A stretch of 64,000 bases of DNA from Luteimonas wenzhouensis (GTDB taxonomy: Bacteria; Pseudomonadota; Gammaproteobacteria; Xanthomonadales; Xanthomonadaceae). A program made the position numbers and the translations under genes. The notes under the pieces were generated by a model. It was not told the origin of the DNA. It saw only the letters and a program-made list of their open reading frames with translations, and searched no databases. The first letter of the stretch is position 1; the number at the start of each line of letters is the position of its first letter. Below, one piece after another: positions 53,415 to 62,133 of the stretch. Location of the stretch: positions 682,001 to 746,000 of the forward strand of contig NZ_VOHE01000001.1 in assembly GCF_007859305.1 (NCBI RefSeq). The letters run 5' to 3'.

Positions 53415-56400
53415 TCAGTGCTCGCTGGATACCGGCCGATCCCGCTTCACGGCGGCCTGCGGGCCGTCGGGATGTTCGACCACCTCCACCCGCGGCTCCT
53501 TCCACGGCCCGGTGACCCGGTAGGTCCGCGCGCCCACGCCGCCCAGCGGCTTGCGCAGCACCGCGTTGGCCACCGCGCCCACCGCCGCACCCATCGGCCC
53601 CCCGGCGATCGCGCCCACCGCCGGCAGCAGGTTGCCGGTGCGCGGCAGCACTTCGATGGTCTGGTCGTGGGTCTGCGCGCGCAGGTCGCTGCGCCCGCGC
53701 ATGTGGATGTCGGCCGCCGGACCCTCGATCGCCATGTCGTCGCTGCGGGCCAGGCCGTCGGCGATGCGCACCCGGCCACCGAGCCGGTTGAACGCGAAGC
53801 CCCTGGAGAAGAAGTCGCGGAAATCGAGCATCAGCCGCCGCGGCAGTTGGGCGATGCTGAGCAGGCCCAGGACCCGGCCCGCCCCCGGCTCGACCTCGAC
53901 CAGGCGTCCGTGCTCGATCGCCAGCGACAGCTCGCCCTGCAGCGCGGCCAGCGAGAAGTCGCCCGGGCTGCGCGGCCAGCGCGCGTCGAACTCGAGCCGG
54001 CCGACGCCGCCGTCGATGCTCTTGCCGAAGCCCAGGCCCTGCATCAGTTCGCCGAAGTTGCGGCTGTCGGCCGCGGCCCGCAGGTGGGTGGCGCCCGCGG
54101 CGCCGCGGCCGGTCCAGCTGCCGCTGATGTCGATCGACTGCCGCTGCGAACGCGCCTGCAGGCGCTCGATCTGCATGCCCCGGTCGGTGCGGCGCGTGCG
54201 CAGTTCGACCCGGCCCAGCGACAGTGTCCCGAACCGGAACTCGTCCACGTCCAGCGACAGCGGCGGCACCCGCGCGGGATCCAGCGCGTCGCGATCGTCG
54301 GCCGCCGGCGCCGCGGCCCGCGGCCCGGGCGGCGGCAACGGCCAGTACAGGCGCGCGAACTCGCCGCGCACGGCGTCGTCGCGCCCGCGCGGGATCCGCA
54401 GGGTGCCCGACAATGCCTGGCCCTCGAACCCCACCTCGGTGGCGGCCCCGGTGTCGCTGGCACGCAGCCGCACGTCGTCGAAGCCCGCGCCCAGCAGCTG
54501 CAGCCTCGAGGCCGTCACGTCCACCCCGCGCAGCGCCAGGCCGCGCTCGCCGCCGCCGGTCCCGCCGGCGAGCATGGCCCAGCCGAGCGCGTCAAGCACC
54601 TGGGCATGGCCGCTGACCACCAGCCCGGTGGCCGGCGCCGGCTGCTCGACGCGGCCGGTGCCGAGGGCCACGCGCACCCCGGTCCGGCTGCCGGCGCTGC
54701 GCGCGCGCAGGCCCAGGCGTCCGCCCAGTTCGACCGCGATCTCGCCCTCGCCCAGCGGCAGCGAGGTGGTGATGGTGGTCGGCAGCGCGGCGGCCGCCGG
54801 CTTGGACAGCGGCTCCGGCAGGTCCAGCCCGGTGCCTTCCAGGCGCGAGCGCAGTTGCAGGCGCGCGCCGGTCGCCGCGCCGCGCTGCGCGCGCGGGATC
54901 GCCAGTGCCACCTGCCAGCGCGAGCGTCCGCGGATGCGCGGCGCGAGCCAGTCCAGCTGCGGCGCGTGCTGCAGCAGTTCGGCCGCCCCCAGCATGGCGT
55001 CCATGTCGGCCTCGAACGCCGACCCCGGATCGCGCACATGGCCGCGACCGGCGCGCAGCGACAGCGTGCCCGGGCGGCCGGCGCGCACCGCGCTCAGGCC
55101 GTTGCCGTCGAATCCGTGCTGGTCGTACCGCGCCTTGCCGCGGACCTGTTCGAAGCCGAGCTTCCATCGCGCATCGGCCAGCGCGACCCCGGCCAGGTCG
55201 ACCTCGCCCCCGATCGCCGGACGCCCGCCCGCGCCCAGCGGCAGCGACATCGCGAACGTGGCCGCAACCGGCCCGCTCGCGGACACGTTGTCGAACGTGT
55301 CCTCCACGCCCTCGCGCAGCGGGCTGGCGCGCAGCAGCTCGAGCAGCGGGCCGGCGTCGCCGCGGGTGCGCGCCCGCACCTCCAGCGCCGCGCGCGAGTA
55401 GTGCGCCAGGCGCGCCTCCAGGTCCCGCACCTCGACCCCGCCCAGGCGCCCGTGGCCGTGCACGCGGAAGCCGTCGTTCACGAAGGCGACATCAGCCTCG
55501 AGCGCCTCCACCGCCGGCCAGTCCGGCTGGAACTTCACCACCGCGCCTTCCAGGCGGGCCTGGGCATGGAACACCCCGGCGCGGTGGCCGTCGTCGAGGG
55601 CGCTGAACGGCCAGTGGTCCAGGTCGCCCGCGACCAGCGCGCGCCCGTCGAGCACGCGCCCGTCCACCAGGGCCTCGTCGAGCCAGCGCTGCGCCGCGGC
55701 CGGCATCCGGTGCCGCACCCAGAAGCGCTTGGCCACCGGCACCCGCGCCTCGTCGATGGTGGCGGCCAGCGACAGCAGCGGACGCGACCCGTCGTTCTGG
55801 AACCAGATCCCGCCGCGCACGTCGGCGGCATAGCCCTCGCCCTCCACCCGCAGCCAGGGCGTGCCCACGCGCATCCCCGCGCCCTCGCGCCAGCCCACGA
55901 CGTCGCCGCGCAGGGCAACCAGGTGCGGCGCGCCGAAGCCCGGCGGCCAGTCGAAGCGGACCTGCGACTCCGGATCCACCTGGAAGCGGAAGCCGGCGGC
56001 ATCGCCGTCCAGGGTGCCGGCCAGCCCGGCCAGCCCGGGGGTGTCGCCGACGCTGGCGAAAGCCAGCGCCTGCAGCCGTGCGTGGGCGCGCACGCGCCCG
56101 CCGGCATCGCGCGCGATCACCAGCTCGTGGATCTGGACGTCCGGCGCCGCGGCCAGCAGCCAGGCGCGCAGGCGCGGCGGCAGGCGGTCGCCCAGGGCGG
56201 CAAAGGCCAGCAGCGGGCCGGCGTCGATGCGCCCCGCGCGCAGGGCCAGGCGCGAGCCGCCGGCGATCACCAGCCCGTCCAGCACCTGGCCGCCGCCATC
56301 GCGCGACAGGCGCAGGCGCGGCGCGTCCAGGCGCCAGCCCGCCTCGTCCGCCTGCCAGCGCGCGCGCGTCTCCAGTGCGTCCATGCGCAGCCGCGGCGGG

Positions 56401-57254
56401 TCCAGGCCGGGTTCGACCGGGGTTCCGCCCAGGACCACGTCGGCCAGCGCCGCGTCCACACTGAGCTGGCTGACCCGTCGCTGCTGCAGCTGCAGCCACA
56501 GCTGGGCACGGCCACGCCCGGCCTCCACCTGCGCCCCCGAATGCCGCAGCAGCGGCGTCCAGGCGGCGAGATCGGCATCGACGATCGCCGCGTGCGCGCG
56601 CCCGCCGCCGCTGCCCCGGTCCAGGTCCAGCGCCAGCTGCAGCGGCGCCGCCTCCTCGCGGATCCATGCGCGCGCCGCCGCGCGCACGCGGCCGGCATCC
56701 ACCTGCAGGCGCAGGTCGATCCTCGCCAGGGTGGCCTGGAGCCCGAGCGACGGCGCGTCGATCGCCAGCCGGCCGCCGATCACCTGCAGTTCGCCCAGCG
56801 GCTCGAGCACGTCGAACGGGTCGCCGCCGCCCTGCTCCTGGCCGGGCAGCCCGCGCACCTGCCAGCGGCCGTCCTCGGCACGCTGCAGTTCCAGCTGCAG
56901 TCCGCGCAGGCGCAGCTCGGTGAACGAACGTCCGGGCAGCAGTCCCGCGTACTGCGCGACCAGGATCTCCGCCTCGCCGATCCGCACCGCGCCGGCTCCT
57001 TCGCCGATGCGCAGCCCGTCGACCCGCAGCAGCGGGCCGCGCCGGGTCCACTCGGTCTCCAACCGGTCGAAGGCCACCGGGCGCCCGGCGCGTTCGCCCA
57101 GCCAGGCCGCCACCCGGTCGGGATGGCGCTCGGCCAGCGGCAGCAGGCGGCTGACCGCGCCCACCACCAGGGCCGTGAGCACCAGCAGCAGGGCAGCGGC
57201 GTACCACGCGCCGCGGCGCGCGAGCCGCAGGCGGCGGCGCAGCGGCGTGGTCAC
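53415..57254 (-). CDS. yhdP: AsmA-like protein YhdP, lipid transport across the periplasm
   Basis: The 1279-aa protein has one N-terminal membrane helix (about 14-38), then a very long beta-rich body with DUF3971 and AsmA-like C-terminal regions. YhdP, TamB and YdbH are thought to bridge the periplasm with a hydrophobic groove carrying phospholipids to the outer membrane. The C-terminus has the family-type RIADGLARSDDMAIEGPAAD and HPDGPQ. The length matches E. coli (1266). It sits between rng and tldD, the conserved order, with its start 24 bp after the rng stop. Confidence 0.94.
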   Translation of the reverse strand: MTTPLRRRLRLARRGAWYAAALLLVLTALVVGAVSRLLPLAERHPDRVAAWLGERAGRPVAFDRLETEWTRRGPLLRVDGLRIGEGAGAVRIGEAEILVAQYAGLLPGRSFTELRLRGLQLELQRAEDGRWQVRGLPGQEQGGGDPFDVLEPLGELQVIGGRLAIDAPSLGLQATLARIDLRLQVDAGRVRAAARAWIREEAAPLQLALDLDRGSGGGRAHAAIVDADLAAWTPLLRHSGAQVEAGRGRAQLWLQLQQRRVSQLSVDAALADVVLGGTPVEPGLDPPRLRMDALETRARWQADEAGWRLDAPRLRLSRDGGGQVLDGLVIAGGSRLALRAGRIDAGPLLAFAALGDRLPPRLRAWLLAAAPDVQIHELVIARDAGGRVRAHARLQALAFASVGDTPGLAGLAGTLDGDAAGFRFQVDPESQVRFDWPPGFGAPHLVALRGDVVGWREGAGMRVGTPWLRVEGEGYAADVRGGIWFQNDGSRPLLSLAATIDEARVPVAKRFWVRHRMPAAAQRWLDEALVDGRVLDGRALVAGDLDHWPFSALDDGHRAGVFHAQARLEGAVVKFQPDWPAVEALEADVAFVNDGFRVHGHGRLGGVEVRDLEARLAHYSRAALEVRARTRGDAGPLLELLRASPLREGVEDTFDNVSASGPVAATFAMSLPLGAGGRPAIGGEVDLAGVALADARWKLGFEQVRGKARYDQHGFDGNGLSAVRAGRPGTLSLRAGRGHVRDPGSAFEADMDAMLGAAELLQHAPQLDWLAPRIRGRSRWQVALAIPRAQRGAATGARLQLRSRLEGTGLDLPEPLSKPAAAALPTTITTSLPLGEGEIAVELGGRLGLRARSAGSRTGVRVALGTGRVEQPAPATGLVVSGHAQVLDALGWAMLAGGTGGGERGLALRGVDVTASRLQLLGAGFDDVRLRASDTGAATEVGFEGQALSGTLRIPRGRDDAVRGEFARLYWPLPPPGPRAAAPAADDRDALDPARVPPLSLDVDEFRFGTLSLGRVELRTRRTDRGMQIERLQARSQRQSIDISGSWTGRGAAGATHLRAAADSRNFGELMQGLGFGKSIDGGVGRLEFDARWPRSPGDFSLAALQGELSLAIEHGRLVEVEPGAGRVLGLLSIAQLPRRLMLDFRDFFSRGFAFNRLGGRVRIADGLARSDDMAIEGPAADIHMRGRSDLRAQTHDQTIEVLPRTGNLLPAVGAIAGGPMGAAVGAVANAVLRKPLGGVGARTYRVTGPWKEPRVEVVEHPDGPQAAVKRDRPVSSEH

Positions 57255-57278
57255 GCCGGCCGCGCCCCGCGCAGGGCG

Positions 57279-58763
57279 TCAGAGCAGGACGACATCGTAC
57301 TGTTCCTGCAGGTACTGCTCGTCGGCCTGGAAGCGGATCGACTTGCCGAGGAACTCCTCGAGCTCGGCCACCGCGGTCGATTCCTCCTCGGTGATGCGCG
57401 CCACCACCTTGGGCGAGGCGATCACCAGCAGCCGTTCGGCGTCGAACTGGCGCACCGCGCGCACGATCTCGCGGAAGATCTCGTAGGTCACGGTCTCGGG
57501 CGTGCGCACCATGCCGCGGCCGCCGCAGGCCTCGCAGGTCTCGCTGAGCTGGCGCTGCAGGCTCTCGACCGTGCGCTTGCGGGTCATCTCCACCAGGCCC
57601 AGCGGCGAGAAGTCGTAGACCGTGGTCTTGGCGTGGTCCTTGGCCAGCGACTTCTCCAGCGTGCGCAGCACCTGGCGGCGGTGCTCCTCGTCGACCATGT
57701 CGATGAAGTCGATGATGATGATCCCGCCCAGGTTGCGCAGCCGCAGCTGCCGCGCCACCGCCTGCGCGGCCTCCAGGTTGGTGCGGTACACCGTCTCCTC
57801 GAGGTTGCGCTGGCCCAGGAACGAACCGGTGTTCACGTCGACCGTGGTCATCGCCTCGGTCTGGTCGATCACCAGGTAGCCGCCAGACTTGAGCGGCACC
57901 TCCTTGTCGAGGGCGCGCTGGATCTCATCCTCGACCCCGTACAGGTCGAAGATCGGCCGGTTGCCGGTGTAGAGCTCGATCCGCTCGGCCAGCACCGGCA
58001 TGTACTTCGCCACGAAGGCCTGCAGCCGCTCGTAGGTCTCGCGCGAATCGACCTTCACCTTCTCCACGTCCTTGCGGATCAGGTCGCGCACCGCGCGCAG
58101 CGGCAGGCTCAGGTCCTCGTAGATGCAGGTCTGCACCGGCGCCTCGCGCGAGCGCTTGTCGACGATGTTCCAGACCCGCGAGAGGTAGGCCAGGTCCTCG
58201 GCCAGAGCCTCGGGGGGCTGCCCCTCGGCGTTGGTGCGCACGATGTAGCCCAGCCCGGCGTCGGGCGGCGCGAGCTCGGCCACCAGCGACTTCAGGCGCG
58301 CGCGCTCGGTCTCGTCCTCGATCCGCGCCGACACGCCGACCACCCGCGACTGCGGCAGCAGCACCAGGTAGCGCGAGGGAATGCTCAGCTGGGTGGTCAG
58401 GCGCGCGCCCTTGCTGCCGATCGGGTCCTTGACCACCTGTACGATCACTTCCTGGCCGTCGCGCAGCAGCTCGGTCACCGGGCGCACCGGCACCGGCACC
58501 GGCGGCAGGGCTTCGTCCTCGACCTCGGGCTGGCTCGGCCGGACCACGTCGTTGGCGTGCAGGAACGCGGTGCGCTCCAGGCCGATGTCGACGAACGCCG
58601 CCTGCATCCCGGGCATCACCCGCTGCACCCGGCCCTTGTAGATGTTGCCCACCACGCCGCGGCGCCAGCCGCGCTCGATGTGCAGCTCCTGCAGCATGCC
58701 GTTCTCGACGACCGCCACGCGGGTCTCGCGCGGGGTGACGTTGACCAGGATCTCCTCGGACAT
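57279..58763 (-). CDS. rng: Ribonuclease G
   Basis: The 494-aa endonuclease processes the 5' end of 16S rRNA and decays some mRNAs. An S1 domain lies at about 35-125 (GNIYKGRVQRVMPGMQAAFV). The catalytic Mg-binding acids are in TVDVNTGSFLG and IIIDFIDMVD, and the Zn-link is CEACGGRG. The length is that of RNase G (E. coli 489), without the long RNase E scaffold. Its ATG shares one base with the maf stop (TGATG), so maf, rng, yhdP and tldD look like one operon. Confidence 0.98.
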   Translation of the reverse strand: MSEEILVNVTPRETRVAVVENGMLQELHIERGWRRGVVGNIYKGRVQRVMPGMQAAFVDIGLERTAFLHANDVVRPSQPEVEDEALPPVPVPVRPVTELLRDGQEVIVQVVKDPIGSKGARLTTQLSIPSRYLVLLPQSRVVGVSARIEDETERARLKSLVAELAPPDAGLGYIVRTNAEGQPPEALAEDLAYLSRVWNIVDKRSREAPVQTCIYEDLSLPLRAVRDLIRKDVEKVKVDSRETYERLQAFVAKYMPVLAERIELYTGNRPIFDLYGVEDEIQRALDKEVPLKSGGYLVIDQTEAMTTVDVNTGSFLGQRNLEETVYRTNLEAAQAVARQLRLRNLGGIIIIDFIDMVDEEHRRQVLRTLEKSLAKDHAKTTVYDFSPLGLVEMTRKRTVESLQRQLSETCEACGGRGMVRTPETVTYEIFREIVRAVRQFDAERLLVIASPKVVARITEEESTAVAELEEFLGKSIRFQADEQYLQEQYDVVLL

Positions 58764-59356
58764 CAGTCCGTCCCCCCGGGCCGGAAGCCCGTCCGCAGCC
58801 CGAACTCGTGCAGCAGCAGCATGGTGTCGTGCAGCGGCAGGCCCATCACCCCGGAGAAGCTGCCGTCCAGGCGGGTGACGAAGCGCTCGGCGCCGCCCTG
58901 GATGGCGTAGCCGCCGGCGCGGCCCATGGGCTCGCCGCCGGCCACGTAGGCGGCGACCTGGCCGTCGTCGAGCGCCGCGAAGGTGACCCGCGAGCGCGAC
59001 AGCCGCTGCGCCTCGCGGCCGGCCGAAACCAGGCTGACCGCCGTGAGCACCTCGTGGGTGCGGCCGGACAGGCGCCGCAGCATGCCGGCGGCGTCGGCCG
59101 CGTCGGCAGGCTTGCCGAACACCTCGTCGTCCAGCACCACCTCGGTATCCGCGCCCAGGACCAGGGCGCCGGGCACGCCGGCCACGGCCAGCAGCCCGGC
59201 CCCGGCCTTCTCGCGCGCCATCCGGCGCACGTAGTCCTCGGCCGGCTCGCCGGGCGCGCGCGCTTCGCGGATGTCCACGTCGATCGTGCCGAAGGCGACG
59301 CCCAGGCGCGCGAGCAGCGCGCGGCGGCGCGGCGATTTGGAGGCCAGGTGCAGCAT
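58763..59356 (-). CDS. maf: Maf-family nucleoside triphosphate pyrophosphatase (YhdE-like)
   Basis: The 197-aa protein begins [20 protein letters not shown], holding the SxSPRR nucleotide-site signature, and has [16 protein letters not shown] with the catalytic-type Asp. The closing [20 protein letters not shown] region is typical of the YhdE branch. YhdE hydrolyses dTTP, UTP and modified forms to the monophosphate and is seen as a house-cleaning enzyme. It precedes rng as in E. coli (yhdE-rng). The promoter region upstream (59357-59478) is shared with the divergent SIMPL gene. Confidence 0.95.
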   Translation of the reverse strand: MLHLASKSPRRRALLARLGVAFGTIDVDIREARAPGEPAEDYVRRMAREKAGAGLLAVAGVPGALVLGADTEVVLDDEVFGKPADAADAAGMLRRLSGRTHEVLTAVSLVSAGREAQRLSRSRVTFAALDDGQVAAYVAGGEPMGRAGGYAIQGGAERFVTRLDGSFSGVMGLPLHDTMLLLHEFGLRTGFRPGGTD

Positions 59357-59478
59357 TCCACAAGGATACCCGCGGGTGCCCGCCCCCCAGCCGGCGCGGG
59401 CCGGCCAACCCCGTTCAGGCTCACGGGCCGTTCACCGGAACCTGACGACCCTTCCCCCAGCACTCCCCGGAGACCACC

Positions 59479-60216
59479 ATGTTGCGCATTGCCGCCACCC
59501 GCCTCCTGCTCGCGGCCAGCCTGGCCGCAGGATCCCTCGCGATGACCAGTGCCCATGCCCGGACCGGCGACCCGCCGGCCGTCCCCGCCGACGGCACCCT
59601 GCTGTCGGTGTCGGCCCGCGCCGAGGCCAGCCGCGTGCCCGACGTGGCCAGCCTCTCGACCGGCGTGGTCACCCAGGCCGCCGACGCCAATGCCGCGCTG
59701 AAGGCGAACTCGGCGCAGATGGCCAAGGTCGTGGCCGCGATCCGCGCCGCCGGCATCGCCGAGCGCGACATCCAGACCAGCGGCATCAGCGTCCACCCGC
59801 AGTACCGCTACGGCGACAACCAGCCGCCCACGATCACCGGCTACCAGGCCAGCAACACCGTCTCGATCAAGGTGCGCGACATCGCCCGCCTGGGCGAGGT
59901 GCTCGACGCGCTGGTGGCCAGCGGCGCCAACCAGGTCAACGGCCCCAGCTTCGAGATCGACCGGCCCGAGGCGGTCTACGACGAGGCCCGACGGGACGCG
60001 CTGGAGCTGGCGCGGGCGCGGGCGGAAATGTACGCGAAGTCGCTCGGCATGCGGGTGCGCCGCATCGTGAGCATCAGCGAGGGCGGCGGCTTGCAGCCGC
60101 CGGTGCCGATGATGAAGGCGATGGCCATGGACGCGCGGATGGAGTCGGCGCCGGTCGCGCCAGGCGAAACCACGCTCTCGGCGAGCCTGGACGTCGTGTT
60201 CGAACTGGGGAACTGA
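59479..60216 (+). CDS. SIMPL-domain (DUF541) periplasmic protein
   Basis: The 245-aa protein has a signal peptide (cleavage near AHA-RT, about residue 27) and the SIMPL/DUF541 domain: LLSVSARAEASRVPDVASLS, GIAERDIQTSGISVHPQYRY, YQASNTVSIKVRDIARLGEVL, then the ARARAEMYAKSLGM helix. Such proteins (E. coli YggE, Brucella BP26) form periplasmic oligomers, with a reported link to oxidative stress. GGAG lies seven bases before the ATG. A 55-aa gene follows after one base, so the two are coupled. Confidence 0.92.
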   Translation: MLRIAATRLLLAASLAAGSLAMTSAHARTGDPPAVPADGTLLSVSARAEASRVPDVASLSTGVVTQAADANAALKANSAQMAKVVAAIRAAGIAERDIQTSGISVHPQYRYGDNQPPTITGYQASNTVSIKVRDIARLGEVLDALVASGANQVNGPSFEIDRPEAVYDEARRDALELARARAEMYAKSLGMRVRRIVSISEGGGLQPPVPMMKAMAMDARMESAPVAPGETTLSASLDVVFELGN

Positions 60217-60217
60217 C

Positions 60218-60385
60218 ATGCCCAAGGATCCGCGCAAGCCCGACGACCGCTCCGGCTACCGCGAAAAGCTGCCGCGCGACGGCAGCGAGGCCCGCGAACC
60301 GGGCGCGAAGAAGCAGCCCAACCCGGACGCCGGCGGCCTCGACCGGGAACCGGAGCAGGACGGGACCAACGACGGGGACCGCTGA
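60218..60385 (+). CDS. Small disordered hydrophilic protein (55 aa)
   Basis: An ATG one base after the SIMPL stop opens 55 codons ending TGA at 60383-60385. The protein (MPKDPRKPDDRSGYREKLPR...) is almost all Asp, Glu, Lys, Arg, Pro and Gly, with no hydrophobic core or Cys. It would be intrinsically disordered. GGGGA lies about eight bases before the ATG. I do not recognise a family. Tight spacing to the SIMPL gene suggests it is translated, perhaps as a stress-type hydrophilin; this is inference. Confidence 0.6.
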   Translation: MPKDPRKPDDRSGYREKLPRDGSEAREPGAKKQPNPDAGGLDREPEQDGTNDGDR

Positions 60386-60411
60386 GCCGGGCCCCGGCGC
60401 GGGACCGCGTC

Positions 60412-60882
60412 TCAGGCGCGGTGGTAGGGATGGTTGGCGAGCATGGCCGCGGCGCGGTAGAGCTGCTCGGCCAGCACCAGCCGCACCAGCATGTGCGGCA
60501 GGGTCAGCGGTCCGAGCGACCAGCGCTCGTCCGCCCGCGCCAGCACCTCCTGCGCGTGGCCCTCCGGGCCGCCGACGAGGAAGGCCAGGTCGCGGCCCTG
60601 CCCGCGCCAGTGCTCCAGGCGCCGGGCCAGGCCCTCCGACGAATGCATCCGTCCTTGCACGTCGAGCGCGACCACGTGCGTGCCGCGCGGCAGCGCCGCC
60701 AGCACGCGCGCGCCCTCTTCCTGCACGGCGCGCGCCGGATCGCGACCCTTGCCGCGCGGGCCGGGTTCGATCTCGACCAGTTCCAGCGGCAGCCAGTGCG
60801 AAAGCCGCTTGCGGTATTCGGCGAAGCCATCGGACACCCAGGCCGGCGGGCGCTCGCCCACGGCGACGAGCCTGGCCTTCAT
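60412..60882 (-). CDS. rlmH: 23S rRNA (pseudouridine1915-N3)-methyltransferase
   Basis: The 156-aa SPOUT methyltransferase modifies pseudouridine 1915 in helix 69 of 23S rRNA. The knot motifs are FLVGGPEGHAQEVLARAD and LTLPHMLVRLVLAEQLYRA at the C-terminus. The length equals that of E. coli RlmH (155). It follows rsfS by 82 bp, the conserved rsfS-rlmH pairing; both act on the large subunit. Confidence 0.98.
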   Translation of the reverse strand: MKARLVAVGERPPAWVSDGFAEYRKRLSHWLPLELVEIEPGPRGKGRDPARAVQEEGARVLAALPRGTHVVALDVQGRMHSSEGLARRLEHWRGQGRDLAFLVGGPEGHAQEVLARADERWSLGPLTLPHMLVRLVLAEQLYRAAAMLANHPYHRA

Positions 60883-60964
60883 CGGGAAAGGTCGGCGACC
60901 CGGGGCGCGGCGGGCGCGCAGCGTGCGCGGTCGTCGGCGCGACGCGCGACGGCCACCACGCGCT

Positions 60965-61378
60965 TCAGGCCCCGTCGGCGTCGCCCGGCGCCGCGGGCGG
61001 CTCGTCGCCGACAGTCCACAGCCGCTCGAGCGCGTAGAACTCGCGCACCCGCGGCAGCATGACGTGCACGACCACGTCGCCGAGGTCGACCAGCACCCAC
61101 TCGGCTTCGCGCTCGCCCTCGATCCCGAGCGGCTGGCAGTCGAGCCGCTTGGCATGGCGGACGACCTCTTCGGCGATCGACTTCACGTGCCGGGTCGAGG
61201 TGCCGGACGCGATCACCATGTAGTCGCAGACGCTGGTCCGGCCGCGCACGTCGATCTGGGTGACGTCCTTGGCCTTGAGCTCGTCCACCGCGGCGTGGAC
61301 CGCCTTCAGCAGCACGTCGGCGGCCGGCGGCGGATTCGGAAGACGGGTCTTGATGACGTGCGCGGAGGAACTGGTCAA
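60965..61378 (-). CDS. rsfS: Ribosomal silencing factor RsfS
   Basis: The 137-aa protein binds L14 and blocks subunit joining when nutrients run short. Family motifs are TQIDVRGRTSVCDYMVIASG and then EGEREAEWVLVDLGDVVVHV, followed by FYALERLW. No ATG or GTG lies in the first 30 codons, so TTG at 61378 is the best start, with a perfect TATAAT box 26 bp before it. The tail is longer than in E. coli (105 aa) and rich in Pro, Gly and Ala. Confidence 0.96.
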   Translation of the reverse strand: MTSSSAHVIKTRLPNPPPAADVLLKAVHAAVDELKAKDVTQIDVRGRTSVCDYMVIASGTSTRHVKSIAEEVVRHAKRLDCQPLGIEGEREAEWVLVDLGDVVVHVMLPRVREFYALERLWTVGDEPPAAPGDADGA

Positions 61379-61404
61379 GGCGGCGGCTCGGGGAACTGGC
61401 GGGG

Positions 61405-61410
61405 ATTATA
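61405..61410 (-). promoter_or_regulatory. rsfS -10 box
   Basis: A perfect TATAAT on the minus strand in the 44-bp nadD-rsfS gap would start RNA about 20 nt before the rsfS TTG. The -35 would lie in the end of nadD and is weak. Confidence 0.55.
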
Positions 61411-61422
61411 ACGGGCACCCGG

Positions 61423-62121
61423 TCACGGGACCGTCACGCCGTACAGGCCGTGGCGGCGGATGTGCTCGGCCACGGCGGCCGGAAGCCATGCGCGCCAGTC
61501 GCCGCCCGAGGCGAGGGCCCGGCGCACTTGGGTGGCCGAACCCGGATGCAGGGGCTGGTGCAGGCGCAGCACGCGGCCGGCCGGGGTTCCGGCCAGGTCG
61601 GCCGGGTCGCGGGTCCACCGGCCCTCGAGGCAGTCGGCCAGCGGCGGCGGCAGGCGGGCGTCGAGATCGCTGCCCTCGCGCTCGGCGACGACCAGGTGGG
61701 CGAGGCCCGGCAGTTCGCGCCAGGCGTGCCAGTCGGGCAGTCCGAGCAGGCTGTCGGCGCCGAGCAGCAGCGCGATCGGCGCCTGCGCGCCCCCCTCGCG
61801 GCGCAGCTCGCGCAAGGTGTCGACGGTGTAGCTGGGGCCCTCCCGGCGCAGTTCGCGCGCGTCCAGCGCCAGGCCGGGCTCGCCGGCGATCGCCAGCGCG
61901 ACCATGCGCGCCCGGTGCGCCGCGTCGGCGCCGGGCGGCGCGCGGTGCGGCGGATCGGCCGCCGGCGTCAGGTGCACCGTGGCGCGGAGCGCGTCGCGCG
62001 CGGCACGGGCGATCGCCAGGTGGCCGAGGTGGACCGGGTCGAAGGTGCCGCCGTACACGACGTGCACGGGGCCGGCGCCCGCCTGCGCCGTCGCTGCCTG
62101 TCCGCTGCCGTGGGAACCCAT
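61423..62121 (-). CDS. nadD: Nicotinate-nucleotide adenylyltransferase
   Basis: The 232-aa enzyme adenylates nicotinate mononucleotide in NAD synthesis. The nucleotidyltransferase motif GGTFDPVHLGHLAIARA begins near residue 24, and the C-terminal ISxTxxR-like region is GSATQVRRALASG. The N-terminus is about 18 residues longer than in E. coli, Gly/Ala-rich. It starts 12 bp after the holA stop. The order lptE-holA-nadD-rsfS-rlmH is standard in gammaproteobacteria. Confidence 0.97.
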   Translation of the reverse strand: MGSHGSGQAATAQAGAGPVHVVYGGTFDPVHLGHLAIARAARDALRATVHLTPAADPPHRAPPGADAAHRARMVALAIAGEPGLALDARELRREGPSYTVDTLRELRREGGAQAPIALLLGADSLLGLPDWHAWRELPGLAHLVVAEREGSDLDARLPPPLADCLEGRWTRDPADLAGTPAGRVLRLHQPLHPGSATQVRRALASGGDWRAWLPAAVAEHIRRHGLYGVTVP

Positions 62122-62133
62122 CGCCGGCGGCCG

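Noticed and set aside
52236..58910. A 2224-codon plus-strand open frame antisense to tldD, yhdP and rng
   Set aside because: Long antisense frames are expected when the third codon position is almost always G or C. The translation is low-complexity His/Arg/Ala/Gln-rich, and the minus strand carries clear protein families.
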